NCBI GenBank assembly: GCA_026992075.1 | Contig: JALXAM010000038.1 | Coordinates: forward strand, 81,303-145,302 | DNA: 64,000 nucleotides | Direction of reading: 5' to 3' | Source of the DNA: Sedimenticola sp. | Lineage (GTDB): Bacteria; Pseudomonadota; Gammaproteobacteria; Chromatiales; Chromatiaceae | Part shown: one piece after another, positions 36,248-49,290 of the stretch | Numbering within the stretch: position 1 is the stretch's first letter | How the letters are laid out: every line of letters begins with the position of its first letter | Notes under the pieces: generated by a model | Database searches by the model: none | What the model saw: only the letters and a program-made list of their open reading frames with translations | Told to the model about the DNA's origin: nothing | Program-made: the position numbers and the translations under genes

Positions 36248-36754
36248 TTACTCCGTAATCTCTTCCACCGTCTTGCCACGCTTGGCGGCCACCTCTTCCG
36301 GGCTGCGCATCTGCACCAGGCCGTTCATGGTGGCACGCACCACGTTGATGGGGTTGTTGGAGCCGATGCACTTGGCCAGCACGTTGTGCACGCCCACCGC
36401 CTCGAAAATGGCGCGCATGGCTCCACCGGCAATGATGCCGGTACCCTCGGAAGCGGGCTGCATGAAGACCTTGGCCGCGCCGTGCTTGCCAATGATGGGG
36501 TACTGCAGGGTGCCGTCCTTCAACTTGATAGTCTGCATGTTGCGCTTCGCGGTCTCCATCGCTTTCTGGATCGCCACCGGCACCTCCTTGGCCTTGCCCA
36601 TACCGTAGCCCACCTTGCCGTCACCGTCGCCCACCACCACCAGGGCGGAGAAACCGAACTGGCGGCCACCCTTTACCACCTTTGCCACCCGGTTGACGGC
36701 GACCAGCTTCTCGATCAGCTCTTCGCCCGCAGGATTGGTATCGTAGTTTGCCAT
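36248..36754 (-). CDS. rpsE: 30S ribosomal protein S5
   Basis: 168 residues (E. coli 167). The S5 RNA-binding domain with [20 protein letters not shown] and the C-terminal [18 protein letters not shown] are intact. The loop around residues 20-30 ([12 protein letters not shown]), where spectinomycin-resistance changes occur in other bacteria, has the usual sequence. Part of the spc operon. Confidence 0.99.
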   Translation of the reverse strand: MANYDTNPAGEELIEKLVAVNRVAKVVKGGRQFGFSALVVVGDGDGKVGYGMGKAKEVPVAIQKAMETAKRNMQTIKLKDGTLQYPIIGKHGAAKVFMQPASEGTGIIAGGAMRAIFEAVGVHNVLAKCIGSNNPINVVRATMNGLVQMRSPEEVAAKRGKTVEEITE

Positions 36755-36765
36755 CGTTTGAATCC

Positions 36766-37122
36766 TCAGAACTGGAGCCCGGCCTCACGGGCCGCCTCGG
36801 CCAGAGCCTTCACCCGACCGTGATACTGAAAACCAGAACGGTCGAAGGCCACCTTTTCGATACCGGCGGCCCGGGCCCGCTCCGCCACCGCCCGACCCAC
36901 CACGGCCGCTGCGGCCACGTTGCCGGTGGAACCTTCGATACTGTCGCGCAGCGACTTGTCCACGGTGGAGGCGCTGCAGACCACGTCGGTACCGTTGGCG
37001 GCGATCACTTGGGCATAGATGTGACGTGGCGTGCGGTGCACGGTGAGGCGGGGGACGCCCAGTTCCCGGATTTTGGCACGGGCACGACGGGCCCGGCGCA
37101 GCCGACTTGCTTTCTTGTCCAT
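36766..37122 (-). CDS. rplR: 50S ribosomal protein L18
   Basis: 118 residues from ATG 37122 ([18 protein letters not shown]); the longer frame would run into rplF. E. coli has 117. [17 protein letters not shown] and the ending [19 protein letters not shown] match. L18 brings 5S rRNA into the large subunit with L5. Confidence 0.98.
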   Translation of the reverse strand: MDKKASRLRRARRARAKIRELGVPRLTVHRTPRHIYAQVIAANGTDVVCSASTVDKSLRDSIEGSTGNVAAAAVVGRAVAERARAAGIEKVAFDRSGFQYHGRVKALAEAAREAGLQF

Positions 37123-37135
37123 CGTCGTGACCTCT

Positions 37136-37672
37136 TTACTTCTTCTTCGCTTCTTTGCGAACCACGTGTTCGTCCGCGTAACGCACACCCTTGCCCTTGT
37201 AGGGCTCCGGTGGACGGTACCGCCGGATCTCGGCGGCCACCTGACCCACCTTCTGCTTGTCGCTGCCAGATACGACGATCTCGGTCTGCGACGGGGTCTG
37301 GATGGTGATGCCCTCGGGGATGGGATATTCCACCGGGTGAGAGAAGCCGAGACTCAGATCCAACACCTTGCCCTTCACCTGGGCACGGTAACCCACGCCC
37401 ACCAGCTGCAGCTTCTTCTCGAACCCCTTGCTCACACCCACCACCATGTTGTTGATGAGCGCGCGCATGGTGCCGGCCATGGCCCAGGCCGCCTTGTTCT
37501 CCGGGTCCACCGGGCTCACCCGTATCTGGTCGCCTTCCAGCGAGACCTCTACCAACGGATGCACTTCGTATTCGTGAGTGGCCTTGGGTCCCTTCACGGT
37601 GACCTTGCGCCCCTCCACTTTCACCTCCACCCCGGAGACCACGGGCACCGGTGCCTTTGCAATGCGTGACAT
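37136..37672 (-). CDS. rplF: 50S ribosomal protein L6
   Basis: 178 residues from ATG 37672 ([11 protein letters not shown]); E. coli has 177. Two tandem L6 domains; the second carries the signature [14 protein letters not shown] near the C-terminus, which contacts the sarcin-ricin region. In the spc operon, 16 bp after rpsH. Confidence 0.98.
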   Translation of the reverse strand: MSRIAKAPVPVVSGVEVKVEGRKVTVKGPKATHEYEVHPLVEVSLEGDQIRVSPVDPENKAAWAMAGTMRALINNMVVGVSKGFEKKLQLVGVGYRAQVKGKVLDLSLGFSHPVEYPIPEGITIQTPSQTEIVVSGSDKQKVGQVAAEIRRYRPPEPYKGKGVRYADEHVVRKEAKKK

Positions 37673-37688
37673 GGCAGCTACCTCCCGG

Positions 37689-38084
37689 TCAGGCGACGAA
37701 GGCGATGACCTCTCCGCCATGGCCCTGTTTACGGGCCTCGCGGTCGGTCATCAAACCCTTGGAAGTGGAAACGATGGCGATTCCCAGGCCGCCGCGCACC
37801 TTGGGCAGCTCCTCCTTGCCCTTGTAGACCCGAAGCCCGGGACGGCTCACCCGCTTGATCATCTCGATCACCGGCTGGCCCTGGTGATATTTGAGCTTGA
37901 TCTCCATGGTGGGCTTGCCGTCCTCCTCGATGAGGCTCACGCCGGCAATGTAGCCCTCGTCCTGGAGCACCTTGGCAATGGCCATCTTTTTCTTGGAAGC
38001 CGGCAGGCGCACGCTGGCCTTGCCCGCCTGCTGGCCGTTGCGGATACGCGTGAGCATATCCGCAATGGGATCTGACATACTCAT
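37689..38084 (-). CDS. rpsH: 30S ribosomal protein S8
   Basis: 131 residues from ATG 38084 ([17 protein letters not shown]); E. coli has 130. The C-terminal [17 protein letters not shown] is diagnostic. In E. coli S8 represses the spc operon by binding near rplE. Here the gap to the upstream rpsN is 152 bp, much longer than others in this operon; I recognise nothing in it. Confidence 0.98.
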   Translation of the reverse strand: MSMSDPIADMLTRIRNGQQAGKASVRLPASKKKMAIAKVLQDEGYIAGVSLIEEDGKPTMEIKLKYHQGQPVIEMIKRVSRPGLRVYKGKEELPKVRGGLGIAIVSTSKGLMTDREARKQGHGGEVIAFVA

Positions 38085-38236
38085 CTGTTCTTGGCTCCTC
38101 GGGTCAGCCAACTCCTGGAGCGGAGTCCGATACCCAATGATGAAAGTCTGGCACCCACGAAAGGGAGCCGGCTAGGATAAAGGATTGGAATCGATAAATC
38201 CAGTGTTTTCGCCACCCACTCGGGTGACCAGAGAGA

Positions 38237-38542
38237 TCACCAGCTGGCTTTGCGCAGCCCCGGCACGTCACCCCGCATGGCCGCTTCCCGCAACTTGTTG
38301 CGACACAGGCCGAATTTGCGGTAGACCGCATGGGGCCGGCCGGTGATGCGGCAACGGCGCTGCTTGCGCACCGGGCTGGAGTCGCGCGGAAGCTTCTGCA
38401 GTTTCAGCACCGCGGCGTCGATTTCTTCCGGTGTGCTGTTGGGGTTCTTGATGATCGCCTTCAGCTCGGCCCGCTTCTGTGCGTACCTGGCCACCATCCG
38501 TGCCCGCTTGTTCTCCCGGGCAATCATGCTCTTCTTCGCCAT
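38237..38542 (-). CDS. rpsN: 30S ribosomal protein S14
   Basis: 101 residues (E. coli 101), the long form without a zinc cluster. [20 protein letters not shown] and [20 protein letters not shown] are diagnostic. The ATG at 38542 is right after rplE (17-bp gap). Confidence 0.98.
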   Translation of the reverse strand: MAKKSMIARENKRARMVARYAQKRAELKAIIKNPNSTPEEIDAAVLKLQKLPRDSSPVRKQRRCRITGRPHAVYRKFGLCRNKLREAAMRGDVPGLRKASW

Positions 38543-38559
38543 TCTGTTACCGCTCCCGA

Positions 38560-39096
38560 TTACTTGAAGGGAAAGTTGAAGCCGTCGAGAAGCGCCTTGG
38601 CCTCCTCGTCCGAGCGCGCCGTGGTGGTGATGGTGATATCCATGCCGCGCAGTGCGTCGATCTTGTCGTAGTCCACCTCGGGAAAGATGATCTGCTCCTT
38701 CACGCCCATGCTGTAGTTGCCCCGGCCATCGAACGACTTGGCGCTCAGGCCGCGGAAGTCCCGGATCCGGGGAATGGCGATGTTGATCAGGCGGTCGAGG
38801 AACTCGTACATGCGTTCGGCACGGAGGGTCACTTTGCAACCGATGGGCCAACCCTCCCGGATCTTGAAACCGGCCACCGACTTGCGTGCCCGGGTGATCA
38901 CCGGCTTCTGCCCGGAAATCTTGGCCATGTCGTCCATGGCGAACTGCAGCACCTTCTTGTCGGCCACCGCCTCGCCCACCCCCATGTTGAGGGTGATCTT
39001 CTCGATGCGCGGCACCTGCATCACGCTCTTGTAGCCGAACTTCTCCATCAGTGCCGGCACAACCTGCTCTTTGTAGTGATCTCGTAATCTTGCCAT
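38560..39096 (-). CDS. rplE: 50S ribosomal protein L5
   Basis: 178 residues from ATG 39096 ([20 protein letters not shown]); E. coli has 179. [16 protein letters not shown] and the C-terminal [18 protein letters not shown] match. Binds 5S rRNA and helps join it to the large subunit. Confidence 0.98.
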   Translation of the reverse strand: MARLRDHYKEQVVPALMEKFGYKSVMQVPRIEKITLNMGVGEAVADKKVLQFAMDDMAKISGQKPVITRARKSVAGFKIREGWPIGCKVTLRAERMYEFLDRLINIAIPRIRDFRGLSAKSFDGRGNYSMGVKEQIIFPEVDYDKIDALRGMDITITTTARSDEEAKALLDGFNFPFK

Positions 39097-39109
39097 TGGA
39101 CTGCCTGCC

Positions 39110-39427
39110 TCAAACGTCCACGATCTCGCCGTTGGACTTGTATACACGGACCTTGCGCCCGTCCTCCAGGGTCTTGAAGCCCACGCGGTCGGCCTTGTTG
39201 GTCACCGGATTGAAGAGCGCCACGTTGGAGATGTGTAGCGGCATCTCCTTCTCGATGATGCCACCAGGCTCGCCCTTCATGGGGTTTGGCTTGACGTGCT
39301 TCTTGGCCAGGTTGATGTTCTCCACCACCACCCGGTCCTCCAGCACCCGGAGAACGGTGCCCCGCTTGCCCTTGTCCTTGCCTGCGATGACGATGACGTC
39401 GTCGCCTTTGCGAATCTTTCTAGCCAT
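39110..39427 (-). CDS. rplX: 50S ribosomal protein L24
   Basis: 105 residues (E. coli 104). A KOW motif opens the protein ([20 protein letters not shown]); [16 protein letters not shown] follows. Assembly-initiator of the large subunit. 8 bp after rplN. Confidence 0.98.
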   Translation of the reverse strand: MARKIRKGDDVIVIAGKDKGKRGTVLRVLEDRVVVENINLAKKHVKPNPMKGEPGGIIEKEMPLHISNVALFNPVTNKADRVGFKTLEDGRKVRVYKSNGEIVDV

Positions 39428-39435
39428 GACCTACC

Positions 39436-39804
39436 TCAGAGCACCTCGGGTGCCAGCGAAATGATCTTCATGAAGCGCTCCCCGCGCAGTTCCCGGGTCA
39501 CGGGGCCGAAGATGCGGGTGCCGATGGGCTGCAGCTGATTGTTGAGCAGCACCGCCGCGTTGCCATCGAAGCGGATCACGGATCCGTCGGGACGCCGCAC
39601 GCCCTTCTTGGTACGCACCACCACGGCGTTGTAGACGTCGCCCTTCTTCACCTTGCCCCTCGGGATGGAGTCCTTCACGGAGACCTTGATGATGTCCCCG
39701 ATGCCGGCATAGCGACGATGCGAACCGCCCAGCACCTTGATGCACTGAACCTTCCTGGCGCCGCTGTTGTCGGCCACGTTCAGCATGGTCTGCATCTGGA
39801 TCAT
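39436..39804 (-). CDS. rplN: 50S ribosomal protein L14
   Basis: 122 residues (E. coli 123). [20 protein letters not shown] and [16 protein letters not shown] are diagnostic. First of the spc operon genes; 55 bp separate it from rpsQ, the largest gap here apart from rpsH-rpsN, but no clear promoter is visible. Confidence 0.99.
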   Translation of the reverse strand: MIQMQTMLNVADNSGARKVQCIKVLGGSHRRYAGIGDIIKVSVKDSIPRGKVKKGDVYNAVVVRTKKGVRRPDGSVIRFDGNAAVLLNNQLQPIGTRIFGPVTRELRGERFMKIISLAPEVL

Positions 39805-39859
39805 GACATTACCCCAATCTTGAATCGTTTATGCTTCGACCGGTTCGCGGGTGCCCCGT

Positions 39860-40120
39860 TCACTTGGCACGCTCGACCACTTTCACCAGCCGCCACTTCT
39901 TGGTCTTGGAGAGCGGACGGCACTGCTCCACCACCACGGTGTCGCCGATACGGCACTCGTTGTTCTCGTCGTGCGCATGCACCTTGGTGGAGCGGCGGAT
40001 GTATTTGCCATACAGGGGGTGCTTCACCCGGCGCTCCACCTGCACGGTGATGGACTTGTCCATGCGGTCGCTGATCACTCGTCCCTGCAGCGTGCGATTG
40101 GTTGGTTGTTGCTCGCTCAT
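39860..40120 (-). CDS. rpsQ: 30S ribosomal protein S17
   Basis: 86 residues (E. coli 84). [20 protein letters not shown] and the central [19 protein letters not shown] match the OB-fold family. Last gene of the S10 operon, 2 bp after rpmC. Confidence 0.98.
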   Translation of the reverse strand: MSEQQPTNRTLQGRVISDRMDKSITVQVERRVKHPLYGKYIRRSTKVHAHDENNECRIGDTVVVEQCRPLSKTKKWRLVKVVERAK

Positions 40121-40122
40121 CT

Positions 40123-40320
40123 TCAGCCTGCCTTCCGCTTCTCGTTCATGACCGTCTTCACCCGTGCGATGTCGCGACGCACCTGGCGCACCTGGTGGTG
40201 CCGGGCCAGCTGGCCGGTGCCACGCTGCATGCGCAGGTTGAACTGCTCCTTCAGCAGTTCGTGCAGCGTCTCCTTCAGTTCTTCCTGGGACTTCTCCCGC
40301 AGTTCGCTCGCTTTCATCAC
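40123..40320 (-). CDS. rpmC: 50S ribosomal protein L29
   Basis: 65 residues (E. coli 63), two helices: [19 protein letters not shown] and a second with [16 protein letters not shown]. It lies at the tunnel exit and contacts SRP and trigger factor. Its start overlaps the rplP stop by 4 bp. Confidence 0.97.
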   Translation of the reverse strand: MMKASELREKSQEELKETLHELLKEQFNLRMQRGTGQLARHHQVRQVRRDIARVKTVMNEKRKAG

Positions 40321-40730
40321 ATCATCGTCCGCTTGACAAAGGTGGTCTCCACCGGCAGCTTCGCCGAGGCCAGCTTGAATGCCTCCCGCGCCAGCTCCTC
40401 CGGAACGCCCTCGATCTCGTAGAGCATGCGGCCCGGCTGAATCAGCGCCACCCAGTACTCCACGTTGCCCTTACCCTTGCCCATGCGCACCTCGAGGGGC
40501 TTCTTGGTGATGGGTTTGTCGGGAAAGACACGGATGTAGAGCTTACCGCCCCGCTTCACCTTTCGGGTGATGGTGCGGCGCGCCGCCTCGATCTGGCGGG
40601 CGGTGATACGGCCGCGCCCCACTGCCTTGAGCCCGAACTCACCGAAGCTCACCTCGTTGCCGCGGTGCGCCAGGCCCCGGTTCCGGCCCTTCTGCTGCTT
40701 GCGGAATTTCGTACGCTTGGGCTGCAACAT
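40317..40730 (-). CDS. rplP: 50S ribosomal protein L16
   Basis: 137 residues (E. coli 136). [19 protein letters not shown] and the [19 protein letters not shown] segment, which reaches the A-site tRNA, are present; an Arg at the usual hydroxylation position ([19 protein letters not shown]) is retained. 3 bp after rpsC. Confidence 0.98.
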   Translation of the reverse strand: MLQPKRTKFRKQQKGRNRGLAHRGNEVSFGEFGLKAVGRGRITARQIEAARRTITRKVKRGGKLYIRVFPDKPITKKPLEVRMGKGKGNVEYWVALIQPGRMLYEIEGVPEELAREAFKLASAKLPVETTFVKRTMM

Positions 40731-40733
40731 GAC

Positions 40734-41426
40734 TTAACTTCTCCCGGCCGCTTTCTTGCCTTTCTTGCCGCCTTTGACGGCTTCCTCCGCAGGCTGATCA
40801 CCGAACACCTCGCCGCGGAAGATCCACACCTTGATACCGATGATGCCGTAGGTGGTCTCCGCCTCGGCGGTGCCATAGTCGATATCGGCCCGCAGAGTGT
40901 GCAGGGGAACCCTGCCCTCTCGGTACCACTCGGTGCGCGCGATCTCGGCACCGTTGAGGCGCCCGGCGATGCTCACCTTGATGCCCTCGGCACCCAGGCG
41001 CATGGTGTTCTGCACCGCCCGCTTCATGGCCCGCCGGAACATGATGCGGCGCTCGATCTGCTGAGCAATCCCCTCGGCCACCAGCTTGGCGTCCAGCTCC
41101 GGCTTGCGGATCTCCTCGATGCTGATGTGCACCGGACCACCCACCATCTGTGCCACCTCCTTGCGCAGACGGTCGATGTCCTCGCCCTTCTTGCCGATCA
41201 CCAGGCCAGGCCGCGCCGTGTGCACCGTGATGTGAGTGTTGTTGGCCATGCGGTCGATCTGGATCCGGGAGACCGAGGCGTGCGCCAGCTTCTTCTGCAG
41301 GAAGTCGCGCACCTGGAGATCCTGGTTCAGCAGCTCGGCATAGCTGCTGTTGTCCGCATACCATTTGGAGTTGTGCTGCTTGACGATACCCAGGCGGATA
41401 CCGATTGGATGTACTTTCTGGCCCAT
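40734..41426 (-). CDS. rpsC: 30S ribosomal protein S3
   Basis: 230 residues (E. coli 233). [14 protein letters not shown], the KH domain [18 protein letters not shown] and the C-terminal domain through [14 protein letters not shown]. The mRNA-entry helicase residues sit in this C-terminal half. S10 operon. Confidence 0.99.
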   Translation of the reverse strand: MGQKVHPIGIRLGIVKQHNSKWYADNSSYAELLNQDLQVRDFLQKKLAHASVSRIQIDRMANNTHITVHTARPGLVIGKKGEDIDRLRKEVAQMVGGPVHISIEEIRKPELDAKLVAEGIAQQIERRIMFRRAMKRAVQNTMRLGAEGIKVSIAGRLNGAEIARTEWYREGRVPLHTLRADIDYGTAEAETTYGIIGIKVWIFRGEVFGDQPAEEAVKGGKKGKKAAGRS

Positions 41427-41441
41427 ATTCCTGAAATCCGC

Positions 41442-41774
41442 TTACTCGTCGCCCACTGCGACGGTGATATGGCTGGTCCGCTTGAGGATGCGCGTGGCCC
41501 GACCCTTGGCCCTGGCGCGAATGCGCTTCATGGTGGGACCCTCGTCCACCATAACCGCCACCACCTTGAGCTCGTCCACGTCGGCGCCCTCGTTGTTCTC
41601 GGCATTGGCTATGGCCGAATCGAGCACCTTCTTCATCAGCGCCGCGCCCTTCTTCTTGCTGAACTGGAGCAGCTCCAGCGCCTGCTCCACCGGTAGCCCC
41701 CGGATCTGGTCGGCCACAAGCCGCCCCTTCTGCGGAGAGATGCGCGCGTAACGCAATACTGCTTTCGTCTGCAT
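41442..41774 (-). CDS. rplV: 50S ribosomal protein L22
   Basis: 110 residues (E. coli 110). [20 protein letters not shown] and the tunnel-lining loop with [18 protein letters not shown] are intact, with no deletion of the kind that gives macrolide resistance. S10 operon, 15 bp before rpsC. Confidence 0.98.
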   Translation of the reverse strand: MQTKAVLRYARISPQKGRLVADQIRGLPVEQALELLQFSKKKGAALMKKVLDSAIANAENNEGADVDELKVVAVMVDEGPTMKRIRARAKGRATRILKRTSHITVAVGDE

Positions 41775-41788
41775 GATCGCTAGCCTCC

Positions 41789-42067
41789 TCAGCGCTTCTT
41801 CGCCTTCTTGTCCGCGGCGTGGCCCCGGTAGGTCCGGGTCAGCGCGAACTCGCCCAGCTTGTGGCCCACCATGTTCTCAGTGATGAGCACCGGCACGTGC
41901 TGACGACCGTTGTGAACGGCGATGGTCAGGCCCACCATCTCCGGCACGATCATGGAGCGGCGCGACCAGGTCTTGATGGGACGGCGATTGTTGCTGGCCA
42001 CCGCCTCCTCCACCTTCTTCATCAGGTGGTGGTCTACGAATGGCCCCTTGCGTACTGAACGTGGCAT
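41789..42067 (-). CDS. rpsS: 30S ribosomal protein S19
   Basis: 92 residues (E. coli 92). [39 protein letters not shown] and [16 protein letters not shown] are diagnostic. It forms a complex with S13 in the head of the small subunit. S10 operon. Confidence 0.99.
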   Translation of the reverse strand: MPRSVRKGPFVDHHLMKKVEEAVASNNRRPIKTWSRRSMIVPEMVGLTIAVHNGRQHVPVLITENMVGHKLGEFALTRTYRGHAADKKAKKR

Positions 42068-42086
42068 TGCTCTTTACCCCGAAGAA

Positions 42087-42914
42087 TTACTTGCGGCGAC
42101 GATCGCGCACGATGAACTTGTCGGTGCGCTTGTTCTTGCGCGTCTTGTGACCCTTGGTGGGCACGCCCCAGGGGGTCACCGGGTGACGGCCGCCGGAGGT
42201 ACGGCCCTCGCCGCCCCCGTGCGGGTGATCCACCGGATTCATCACCACGCCCCGCACCGTGGGCCGGATGCCCCGCCAGCGGGAGGCGCCCGCCTTGCCC
42301 AGCTTGCGCAGGTTGTGCTCTGCATTGCCCACCTCTCCGATGGTTGCACGGCAGTCTGCGTGGATCTTGCGCATCTCGCCGGAACGCAGGCGCAGGGTGG
42401 CATAGTCCCCTTCCCGCGCCACCAGTTGGGCGGAGGTGCCAGCGCTGCGGGCGATCTGTGCACCCTTTCCGATCTTCATCTCCACGCAGTGGATGGTGGT
42501 ACCCACGGGAATGTTGCGCAGGGGCATGGCATTGCCCACGGAGATGGGCGCCTCCACCCCGGAAAGGATGGTGTCGCCGACCTCCAGCCCCTTGGGCGCG
42601 ATGATGTAGCGCCGCTCACCATCCAGGTATTTGATCAGGCAGAGATGGGCGCTGCGGTTGGGATCATACTCGATCCGCTCCACGATGCCCGGGACGCCAT
42701 CCTTGTTGCGCTTGAAATCGACGATGCGGTAACGGCGCTTGTGGCCACCGCCCCGGTGCCGGGTGGTGATGCGGCCCTGATTGTTGCGACCACCGGTCTT
42801 GGACTTCTTGGCCACCAGGGGGGCATAGGGCTCGCCCTTGTGCAGCCCCGGGGTCTTGACCTGGACCACGAAGCGGCGACCGGGTGATGTCGGCTTGGCT
42901 TTGACGATTGGCAT
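42087..42914 (-). CDS. rplB: 50S ribosomal protein L2
   Basis: 275 residues (E. coli 273). Conserved [19 protein letters not shown] and, near the peptidyl-transferase centre, [19 protein letters not shown] with the invariant histidine. The most conserved large-subunit protein; S10 operon between rplW and rpsS. Confidence 0.99.
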   Translation of the reverse strand: MPIVKAKPTSPGRRFVVQVKTPGLHKGEPYAPLVAKKSKTGGRNNQGRITTRHRGGGHKRRYRIVDFKRNKDGVPGIVERIEYDPNRSAHLCLIKYLDGERRYIIAPKGLEVGDTILSGVEAPISVGNAMPLRNIPVGTTIHCVEMKIGKGAQIARSAGTSAQLVAREGDYATLRLRSGEMRKIHADCRATIGEVGNAEHNLRKLGKAGASRWRGIRPTVRGVVMNPVDHPHGGGEGRTSGGRHPVTPWGVPTKGHKTRKNKRTDKFIVRDRRRK

Positions 42915-42962
42915 CTTTCTGCTTCCGCTGAATTCTCTTTAGTCTGGTGAATCCGCCCGGGA

Positions 42963-43259
42963 TCAGGCACCGCTTCCGAAATCGATGTCCTGGCCCTCGG
43001 CAAGGCGCACCACGGCCTTCTTCCAGTCCTTTCGCTTGCCCGGAATCTGCCCGAAACGCTTGCGCTTGCCCTTCACGTTTAGGGTTTGCACCTTCTCCAC
43101 GTCGACGTCGAACAGCATCTCCACCGCCGCTGCGATTTCGGGCTTGGTGGCGTCGCGGGTCACTCGGAAGGTGAACTGGCGCGCCGCATCGGCACCGATG
43201 GCGCTCTTCTCGGAGATCACCGGCCCCAGCAGGACCTTCATCAGTCGTTCCTTGTTCAT
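42963..43259 (-). CDS. rplW: 50S ribosomal protein L23
   Basis: 98 residues (E. coli 100). [20 protein letters not shown] and [19 protein letters not shown] match. Docking site for trigger factor and SRP at the tunnel exit. Its ATG overlaps the rplD stop by 4 bp. Confidence 0.98.
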   Translation of the reverse strand: MNKERLMKVLLGPVISEKSAIGADAARQFTFRVTRDATKPEIAAAVEMLFDVDVEKVQTLNVKGKRKRFGQIPGKRKDWKKAVVRLAEGQDIDFGSGA

Positions 43260-43858
43260 GCCAGGCGCTCCTCGACTTTCTTCAGTGCCTCGGTGGTCAT
43301 CAACACTTTCTCGTAACCCACCAGGCTCACCGGATCCAGCTCCTCACTGTCGCGCACGTCCACGTGATACAGGTTGCGCGCCGCCAGATAGAGGTTCTCA
43401 TCGGCCTGCTCGGTAACGATGAGCACATCATCCAGGCCAAGCTCTTTCAGCTTGCCCACCAGTTGTTTGGTCTTGGGCGCCTCCACACCGAAGCCGTCCA
43501 CCACCACCAAGCGGTCCTGACGCACCAGCTCGGAGAGAATGGAGCGCAGCGCGCCGCGGTACATCTTCTTGTTCACCTTCTGCGCGTAGCTGCGCGGCTT
43601 GGCGGCGAAAGTGACGCCACCGCCCCGCCAGAGGGGGCTGCGGATGGTGCCGGCGCGGGCGCGCCCGGTGCCCTTCTGGCGATAGGGCTTCTTGCCCCCG
43701 CCGCTCACCGCGGAACGGTTCTTCTGGGCCTTGGTGCCGGCACGGGCGCCCGCCAGGTAAGCGGTCACCACCTGGTGCACCAACGGCTCCTTGAAATCGG
43801 CGCCGAACACGACGTCGGATACCTGCAGGGACGCCCCGCCTTGTACGTTGAGCTCCAT
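43256..43858 (-). CDS. rplD: 50S ribosomal protein L4
   Basis: 200 residues (E. coli 201). The tunnel loop ([20 protein letters not shown]) and the C-terminal domain ([19 protein letters not shown]) are present. In E. coli L4 represses the S10 operon through a leader before rpsJ. Here rpsJ follows tuf after only 7 bp, so that leader is missing. Confidence 0.99.
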   Translation of the reverse strand: MELNVQGGASLQVSDVVFGADFKEPLVHQVVTAYLAGARAGTKAQKNRSAVSGGGKKPYRQKGTGRARAGTIRSPLWRGGGVTFAAKPRSYAQKVNKKMYRGALRSILSELVRQDRLVVVDGFGVEAPKTKQLVGKLKELGLDDVLIVTEQADENLYLAARNLYHVDVRDSEELDPVSLVGYEKVLMTTEALKKVEERLA

Positions 43859-43861
43859 GAC

Positions 43862-44512
43862 TTACCCCTTGTTCTTCAGTTTCACCGCAGGGGTGACCAC
43901 CACATCGCCGCCGGGCGCGCCGGGCACGGCGCCCTTGATCAGCAGCAGGCCCCGCTCGGGATCCACACGCACGATCTCCAACGTCTGTACCGTGACCCGC
44001 TTGTTGCCCATGTGGCCCGCCATCTTCTTGCCCTTGAACACCCGGCCCGGGGTCTGGCACTGGCCGATGGAGCCGGGCGCTCGGTGGGACAAAGAGTTGC
44101 CATGGGTGGCATCCTGGGTGCGGAAGTTGTGCCGCTTCACCGGCCCCTGGAACCCCTTGCCCTTGGAGATGCCGCTCACGTCCACCTTCTGGCCGCTCTC
44201 GAACAGCTCCACGGTGATCTCGCTGCCCACCTCGGGAATCTCGCCCTCGTGATCGTCCAGGCGGAATTCCCACAGGCCGCGACCCGCTTCCACGCCGGCC
44301 TTGGCGAAATGTCCCGCCATGGGCTTGTTCACCCGGCTCGGCTTGCGCCGCCCCACGGTGACCTGCACGGCCTGGTAACCGTCACGCTCCGGCGTGCGCA
44401 CCTGGGTGACCCGGTTGGGCTCCACCTGCACCACGGTCACCGGAACGGAGACCCCGTCCTCGGTGAACACGCGGGTCATGCCCGCCTTGCGTCCCACTAA
44501 TCCTAATGCCAT
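43862..44512 (-). CDS. rplC: 50S ribosomal protein L3
   Basis: 216 residues (E. coli 209). [17 protein letters not shown] opens it, and the long finger reaching the peptidyl-transferase centre includes [20 protein letters not shown]. The conserved glutamine that PrmB methylates in E. coli lies in this segment. Second gene of the S10 group. Confidence 0.98.
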   Translation of the reverse strand: MALGLVGRKAGMTRVFTEDGVSVPVTVVQVEPNRVTQVRTPERDGYQAVQVTVGRRKPSRVNKPMAGHFAKAGVEAGRGLWEFRLDDHEGEIPEVGSEITVELFESGQKVDVSGISKGKGFQGPVKRHNFRTQDATHGNSLSHRAPGSIGQCQTPGRVFKGKKMAGHMGNKRVTVQTLEIVRVDPERGLLLIKGAVPGAPGGDVVVTPAVKLKNKG

Positions 44513-44522
44513 GTTCGAAACC

Positions 44523-44834
44523 TCAGTTCAGCTTGATCTGAACATCCACGCCAGCGGCCAGGTCCAGCTTCATCAGCGCATCCACCGTCTTGTCGGTGGG
44601 GTCGATGATGTCCATCAGGCGCTTGTGGGTGCGGATCTCGTACTGGTCCCGCGCGTCCTTGTTGACGTGCGGCGAGATCAGCACCGTGTAGCGCTCCTTG
44701 CGCGTCGGCAGGGGAATGGGCCCCTTCACCCGGGCACCGGTACGCTTGGCGGTGTCCACGATCTCCTTGGTGGACTGATCGATCAGCCGATGATCGAAGG
44801 ACTTCAGTCGGATTCTGATACGCTGGTTGGCCAT
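44523..44834 (-). CDS. rpsJ: 30S ribosomal protein S10 / NusE
   Basis: 103 residues from ATG 44834 ([20 protein letters not shown]); the longer frame runs into tuf. E. coli has 103. [20 protein letters not shown] is diagnostic. It also acts as NusE in antitermination with NusB. 7 bp after tuf, so str and S10 genes form one transcription unit. Confidence 0.98.
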   Translation of the reverse strand: MANQRIRIRLKSFDHRLIDQSTKEIVDTAKRTGARVKGPIPLPTRKERYTVLISPHVNKDARDQYEIRTHKRLMDIIDPTDKTVDALMKLDLAAGVDVQIKLN

Positions 44835-44841
44835 TACTGCC

Positions 44842-46032
<1,191 letters not shown>

Positions 46033-46061
46033 TTTTGGCTACCCTTTCAACGAATCGGTTG

Positions 46062-48152
46062 TCACTGGTTGATGATCTGTTCCGCGATGTTCTGCGGCAC
46101 TTCGGCGTACTTGGCGAACTCCATGCTGTAGTTGGCCCGGCCCTGGGTGGCGCCGCGCAGGTCGGTGGCGTAGCCGAACATGGAGGCCAGCGGCACCTCG
46201 GCACGGATGATCTTGCCGGTGGGAGCATCTTCCATTCCCTGGACCATGCCGCGGCGGCTGTTGAGGTCGCCGATGACGTCACCCATGTACTCCTCGGGGG
46301 TGACCACCTCCACCTTCATGATGGGCTCGAGCAGTACGGGATCGGCCTGCTGGGCCGCGTTCTTGAAGCCGATGGAGCCGGCGATGCGGAAGGCCTGCTC
46401 GGAGGAGTCCACCTCGTGATAGGAGCCGTCGAACAGGGTCACCTTCACGTCCACCACCGGATAGCCGGCCAGCACGCCGCTCTCCATGGCGTCCTGCACA
46501 CCCTTTTCCACAGCAGGAATGTATTCCCGAGGCACCACGCCGCCGACGATCTCGTTGACGAACTCGAAGGTCTCCTCGGAATCGGTGAGCGGCTCCACCC
46601 GAAGCCAGACGTGGCCGTACTGGCCACGACCGCCGGACTGACGCACGAACTTGCCCTCGGCCTCCACCTTCTTGCGGATGGTCTCGCGGTAGGCCACCTG
46701 GGGCGCGCCCACATTGGCCTCCACCTTGAACTCCCGCTTCATGCGATCGACGATGATGTCCAGGTGCAGCTCGCCCATGCCGGAGATGATGGTCTGACCA
46801 GACTCCTCATCGGTGTGCACCCGGAAGGAGGGATCCTCCTGGGCCAGCTTCTGCAGGGCGATGCCCATCTTCTCCTGGTCGGCCTTGGTCTTGGGCTCCA
46901 CCGCCACCGAGATCACCGGCTCGGGGAACTCCATGCGCTCCAGGATGATGATGTTCTTGGGATCACACAGGGTGTCGCCGGTGGTGACATCCTTCAGCCC
47001 CACCGCGGCGGCGATGTCGCCGGCGCGCACCTCCTTGATCTCGTCCCGGTGGTTGGCGTGCATCTGCAGGATGCGCCCCATGCGCTCCTTCTTGCGCTTC
47101 ACCGGGTTGTAGACGGTCTCGCCGGCGTTCACCACGCCAGAATAGACCCGGAAGAAGGTAAGAGTGCCGACGAAGGGGTCGGTGGCGATCTTGAAGGCCA
47201 GGGCCGAGAAGGGCTCGTCGTCGGAGGCATGACGCACCGCCTCTTCGCCGTCCTCGGTTTCGCCCTTCACGGGCGGGATGTCCACCGGCGAGGGGAGCAG
47301 TTCGATGATCTTGTCGAGCATCGCCTGCACGCCCTTGTTCTTGAAGGCGGAACCGCAGGTCACCGGGGTGATCTCCAGGTTGAGGGTGCGGATGCGCAGA
47401 CCCTTGAGAATCTCCTCTTCGGTGAGCTCCTCGCCTTCGAGATATTTCTCCATCATCTCGTCGTTGGCCTCGGCGGCGGCCTCCACCATCACCGAGCGCC
47501 ACTCCTCGGCGGTCTCCTTGAGATCGTCGGGGATGTCTTCATAGTGGAACTCCACCCCCATGTTCTCTTCCGCCCAGATGATGGACTTCATCTTGATCAG
47601 ATCGATGACCCCGCTGAAGCCCTCTTCCGCCCCCACGGGGATCTGCACCGGCACGGCGTTGGCGCCCAGGCGCTCCTTGAGCTGCTCCACCACCCGGTAG
47701 AAGTTGGCCCCCATGCGGTCCATCTTGTTGACGAAGGCCATGCGCGGCACTTCATAACGGTTGGCCTGACGCCAGACGGTCTCCGACTGGGGCTCCACGC
47801 CACCCACGGCACAGAGCACGAAGACGGCGCCGTCCAGCACCCGCAGGGAACGCTCCACCTCGATGGTGAAGTCCACGTGGCCCGGAGTGTCGATGATGTT
47901 GATGCGGTGCTCGGGATAGTTGCGAGCCATGCCGCTCCAGAAACAGGTGGTGGCGGCGGAGGTGATGGTGATGCCCCGCTCCTGCTCCTGCTCCATCCAG
48001 TCCATGGTGGCCGCACCGTCGTGCACCTCGCCGATCTTGTGCGAGACGCCGGTGTAGTAGAGGATGCGCTCGGTGGTCGTCGTCTTGCCCGCGTCGATGT
48101 GGGCCATGATACCGACGTTGCGATAGCGTTCGATGGGTGTAGTGCGTGCCAC
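46062..48152 (-). CDS. fusA: Elongation factor G
   Basis: 696 residues (E. coli 704). Translocation GTPase. G1 [11 protein letters not shown]3 [13 protein letters not shown]4 NKMDRMG; domain IV tip region with [17 protein letters not shown]. The fusidic-acid region shows no obvious change. 29 bp before tuf and 56 bp after rpsG in the str operon. Confidence 0.99.
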   Translation of the reverse strand: MARTTPIERYRNVGIMAHIDAGKTTTTERILYYTGVSHKIGEVHDGAATMDWMEQEQERGITITSAATTCFWSGMARNYPEHRINIIDTPGHVDFTIEVERSLRVLDGAVFVLCAVGGVEPQSETVWRQANRYEVPRMAFVNKMDRMGANFYRVVEQLKERLGANAVPVQIPVGAEEGFSGVIDLIKMKSIIWAEENMGVEFHYEDIPDDLKETAEEWRSVMVEAAAEANDEMMEKYLEGEELTEEEILKGLRIRTLNLEITPVTCGSAFKNKGVQAMLDKIIELLPSPVDIPPVKGETEDGEEAVRHASDDEPFSALAFKIATDPFVGTLTFFRVYSGVVNAGETVYNPVKRKKERMGRILQMHANHRDEIKEVRAGDIAAAVGLKDVTTGDTLCDPKNIIILERMEFPEPVISVAVEPKTKADQEKMGIALQKLAQEDPSFRVHTDEESGQTIISGMGELHLDIIVDRMKREFKVEANVGAPQVAYRETIRKKVEAEGKFVRQSGGRGQYGHVWLRVEPLTDSEETFEFVNEIVGGVVPREYIPAVEKGVQDAMESGVLAGYPVVDVKVTLFDGSYHEVDSSEQAFRIAGSIGFKNAAQQADPVLLEPIMKVEVVTPEEYMGDVIGDLNSRRGMVQGMEDAPTGKIIRAEVPLASMFGYATDLRGATQGRANYSMEFAKYAEVPQNIAEQIINQ

Positions 48153-48208
48153 GGTTGTTTCCGTCCCGATAAAACCTGTCTGTTAAAGATCCTGCCGCCA
48201 GCCGGCGA

Positions 48209-48685
<477 letters not shown>

Positions 48686-48710
48686 CTACTCTGAATCCTG
48701 AATCGATCGA

Positions 48711-49085
48711 TCATTTCTTGGGACGCTTGGCGCCGTACTTGGAACGGCCTTGGCGACGCGCTTCCACACCGGAGGTATCCAACGCTCCCCGAATCACGTG
48801 ATAGCGCACCCCCGGCAGGTCCTTCACCCGGCCGCCACGGATCAGCACCACCGAGTGCTCCTGCAGGTTGTGCCCCTCTCCACCGATGTAGGAGGTCACC
48901 TCGTAGCCGTTGGTGAGGCGCACACGGGCCACCTTCCGCAACGCCGAGTTCGGCTTCTTGGGTGTGGTGGTATAGACCCGTGTGCAGACCCCCCGCTTCT
49001 GGGGACAGGCCTCCAGCGCGGGCACCTTGCTCTTTTCGACCTTGCGCTTGCGCGGCTTGCGTACCAGCTGATTAATCGTTGACAT
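48711..49085 (-). CDS. rpsL: 30S ribosomal protein S12
   Basis: 124 residues (E. coli 124). [36 protein letters not shown] (with the lysine where streptomycin-resistance changes occur) and [16 protein letters not shown] are all wild-type in pattern. The aspartate in the last motif is the usual methylthiolation site. First gene of the str operon. Confidence 0.99.
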   Translation of the reverse strand: MSTINQLVRKPRKRKVEKSKVPALEACPQKRGVCTRVYTTTPKKPNSALRKVARVRLTNGYEVTSYIGGEGHNLQEHSVVLIRGGRVKDLPGVRYHVIRGALDTSGVEARRQGRSKYGAKRPKK

Positions 49086-49253
49086 AAAAAAACGTCTCCA
49101 AACGCTTCAGTCTTGCCGAAGCGCCAAAAAATTCGTGCAGAGGACGAGCCCTGCCGGAGCAGGATCCCATCGTGCAGAATCGGTTATCGCCCAGCGGCTT
49201 GCGCCGCAGAAAAAGAGAGACCGGCCGGAGCCAGTCCACTGCGAAGGACGCGC

Positions 49254-49282
49254 ATTCTAGGCAGACCGCGCCCTGGTGTCAA
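49254..49282 (-). promoter_or_regulatory. Sigma-70 promoter of the str operon
   Basis: On the minus strand a perfect TTGACA (49277-49282), a 17-bp spacer and TAGAAT (49254-49259), followed by a GCGCG discriminator, a feature of promoters under stringent control. The predicted leader of about 160 nt before rpsL has no recognised structure. The promoter starts about 10 bp after the rpoC terminator U-run. Confidence 0.85.
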
Positions 49283-49290
49283 GCGGGAAA

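Noticed and set aside
46062..46282. Small frame at the fusA 3' end as a separate gene
   Set aside because: Out-of-frame shadow inside fusA; no start signal.
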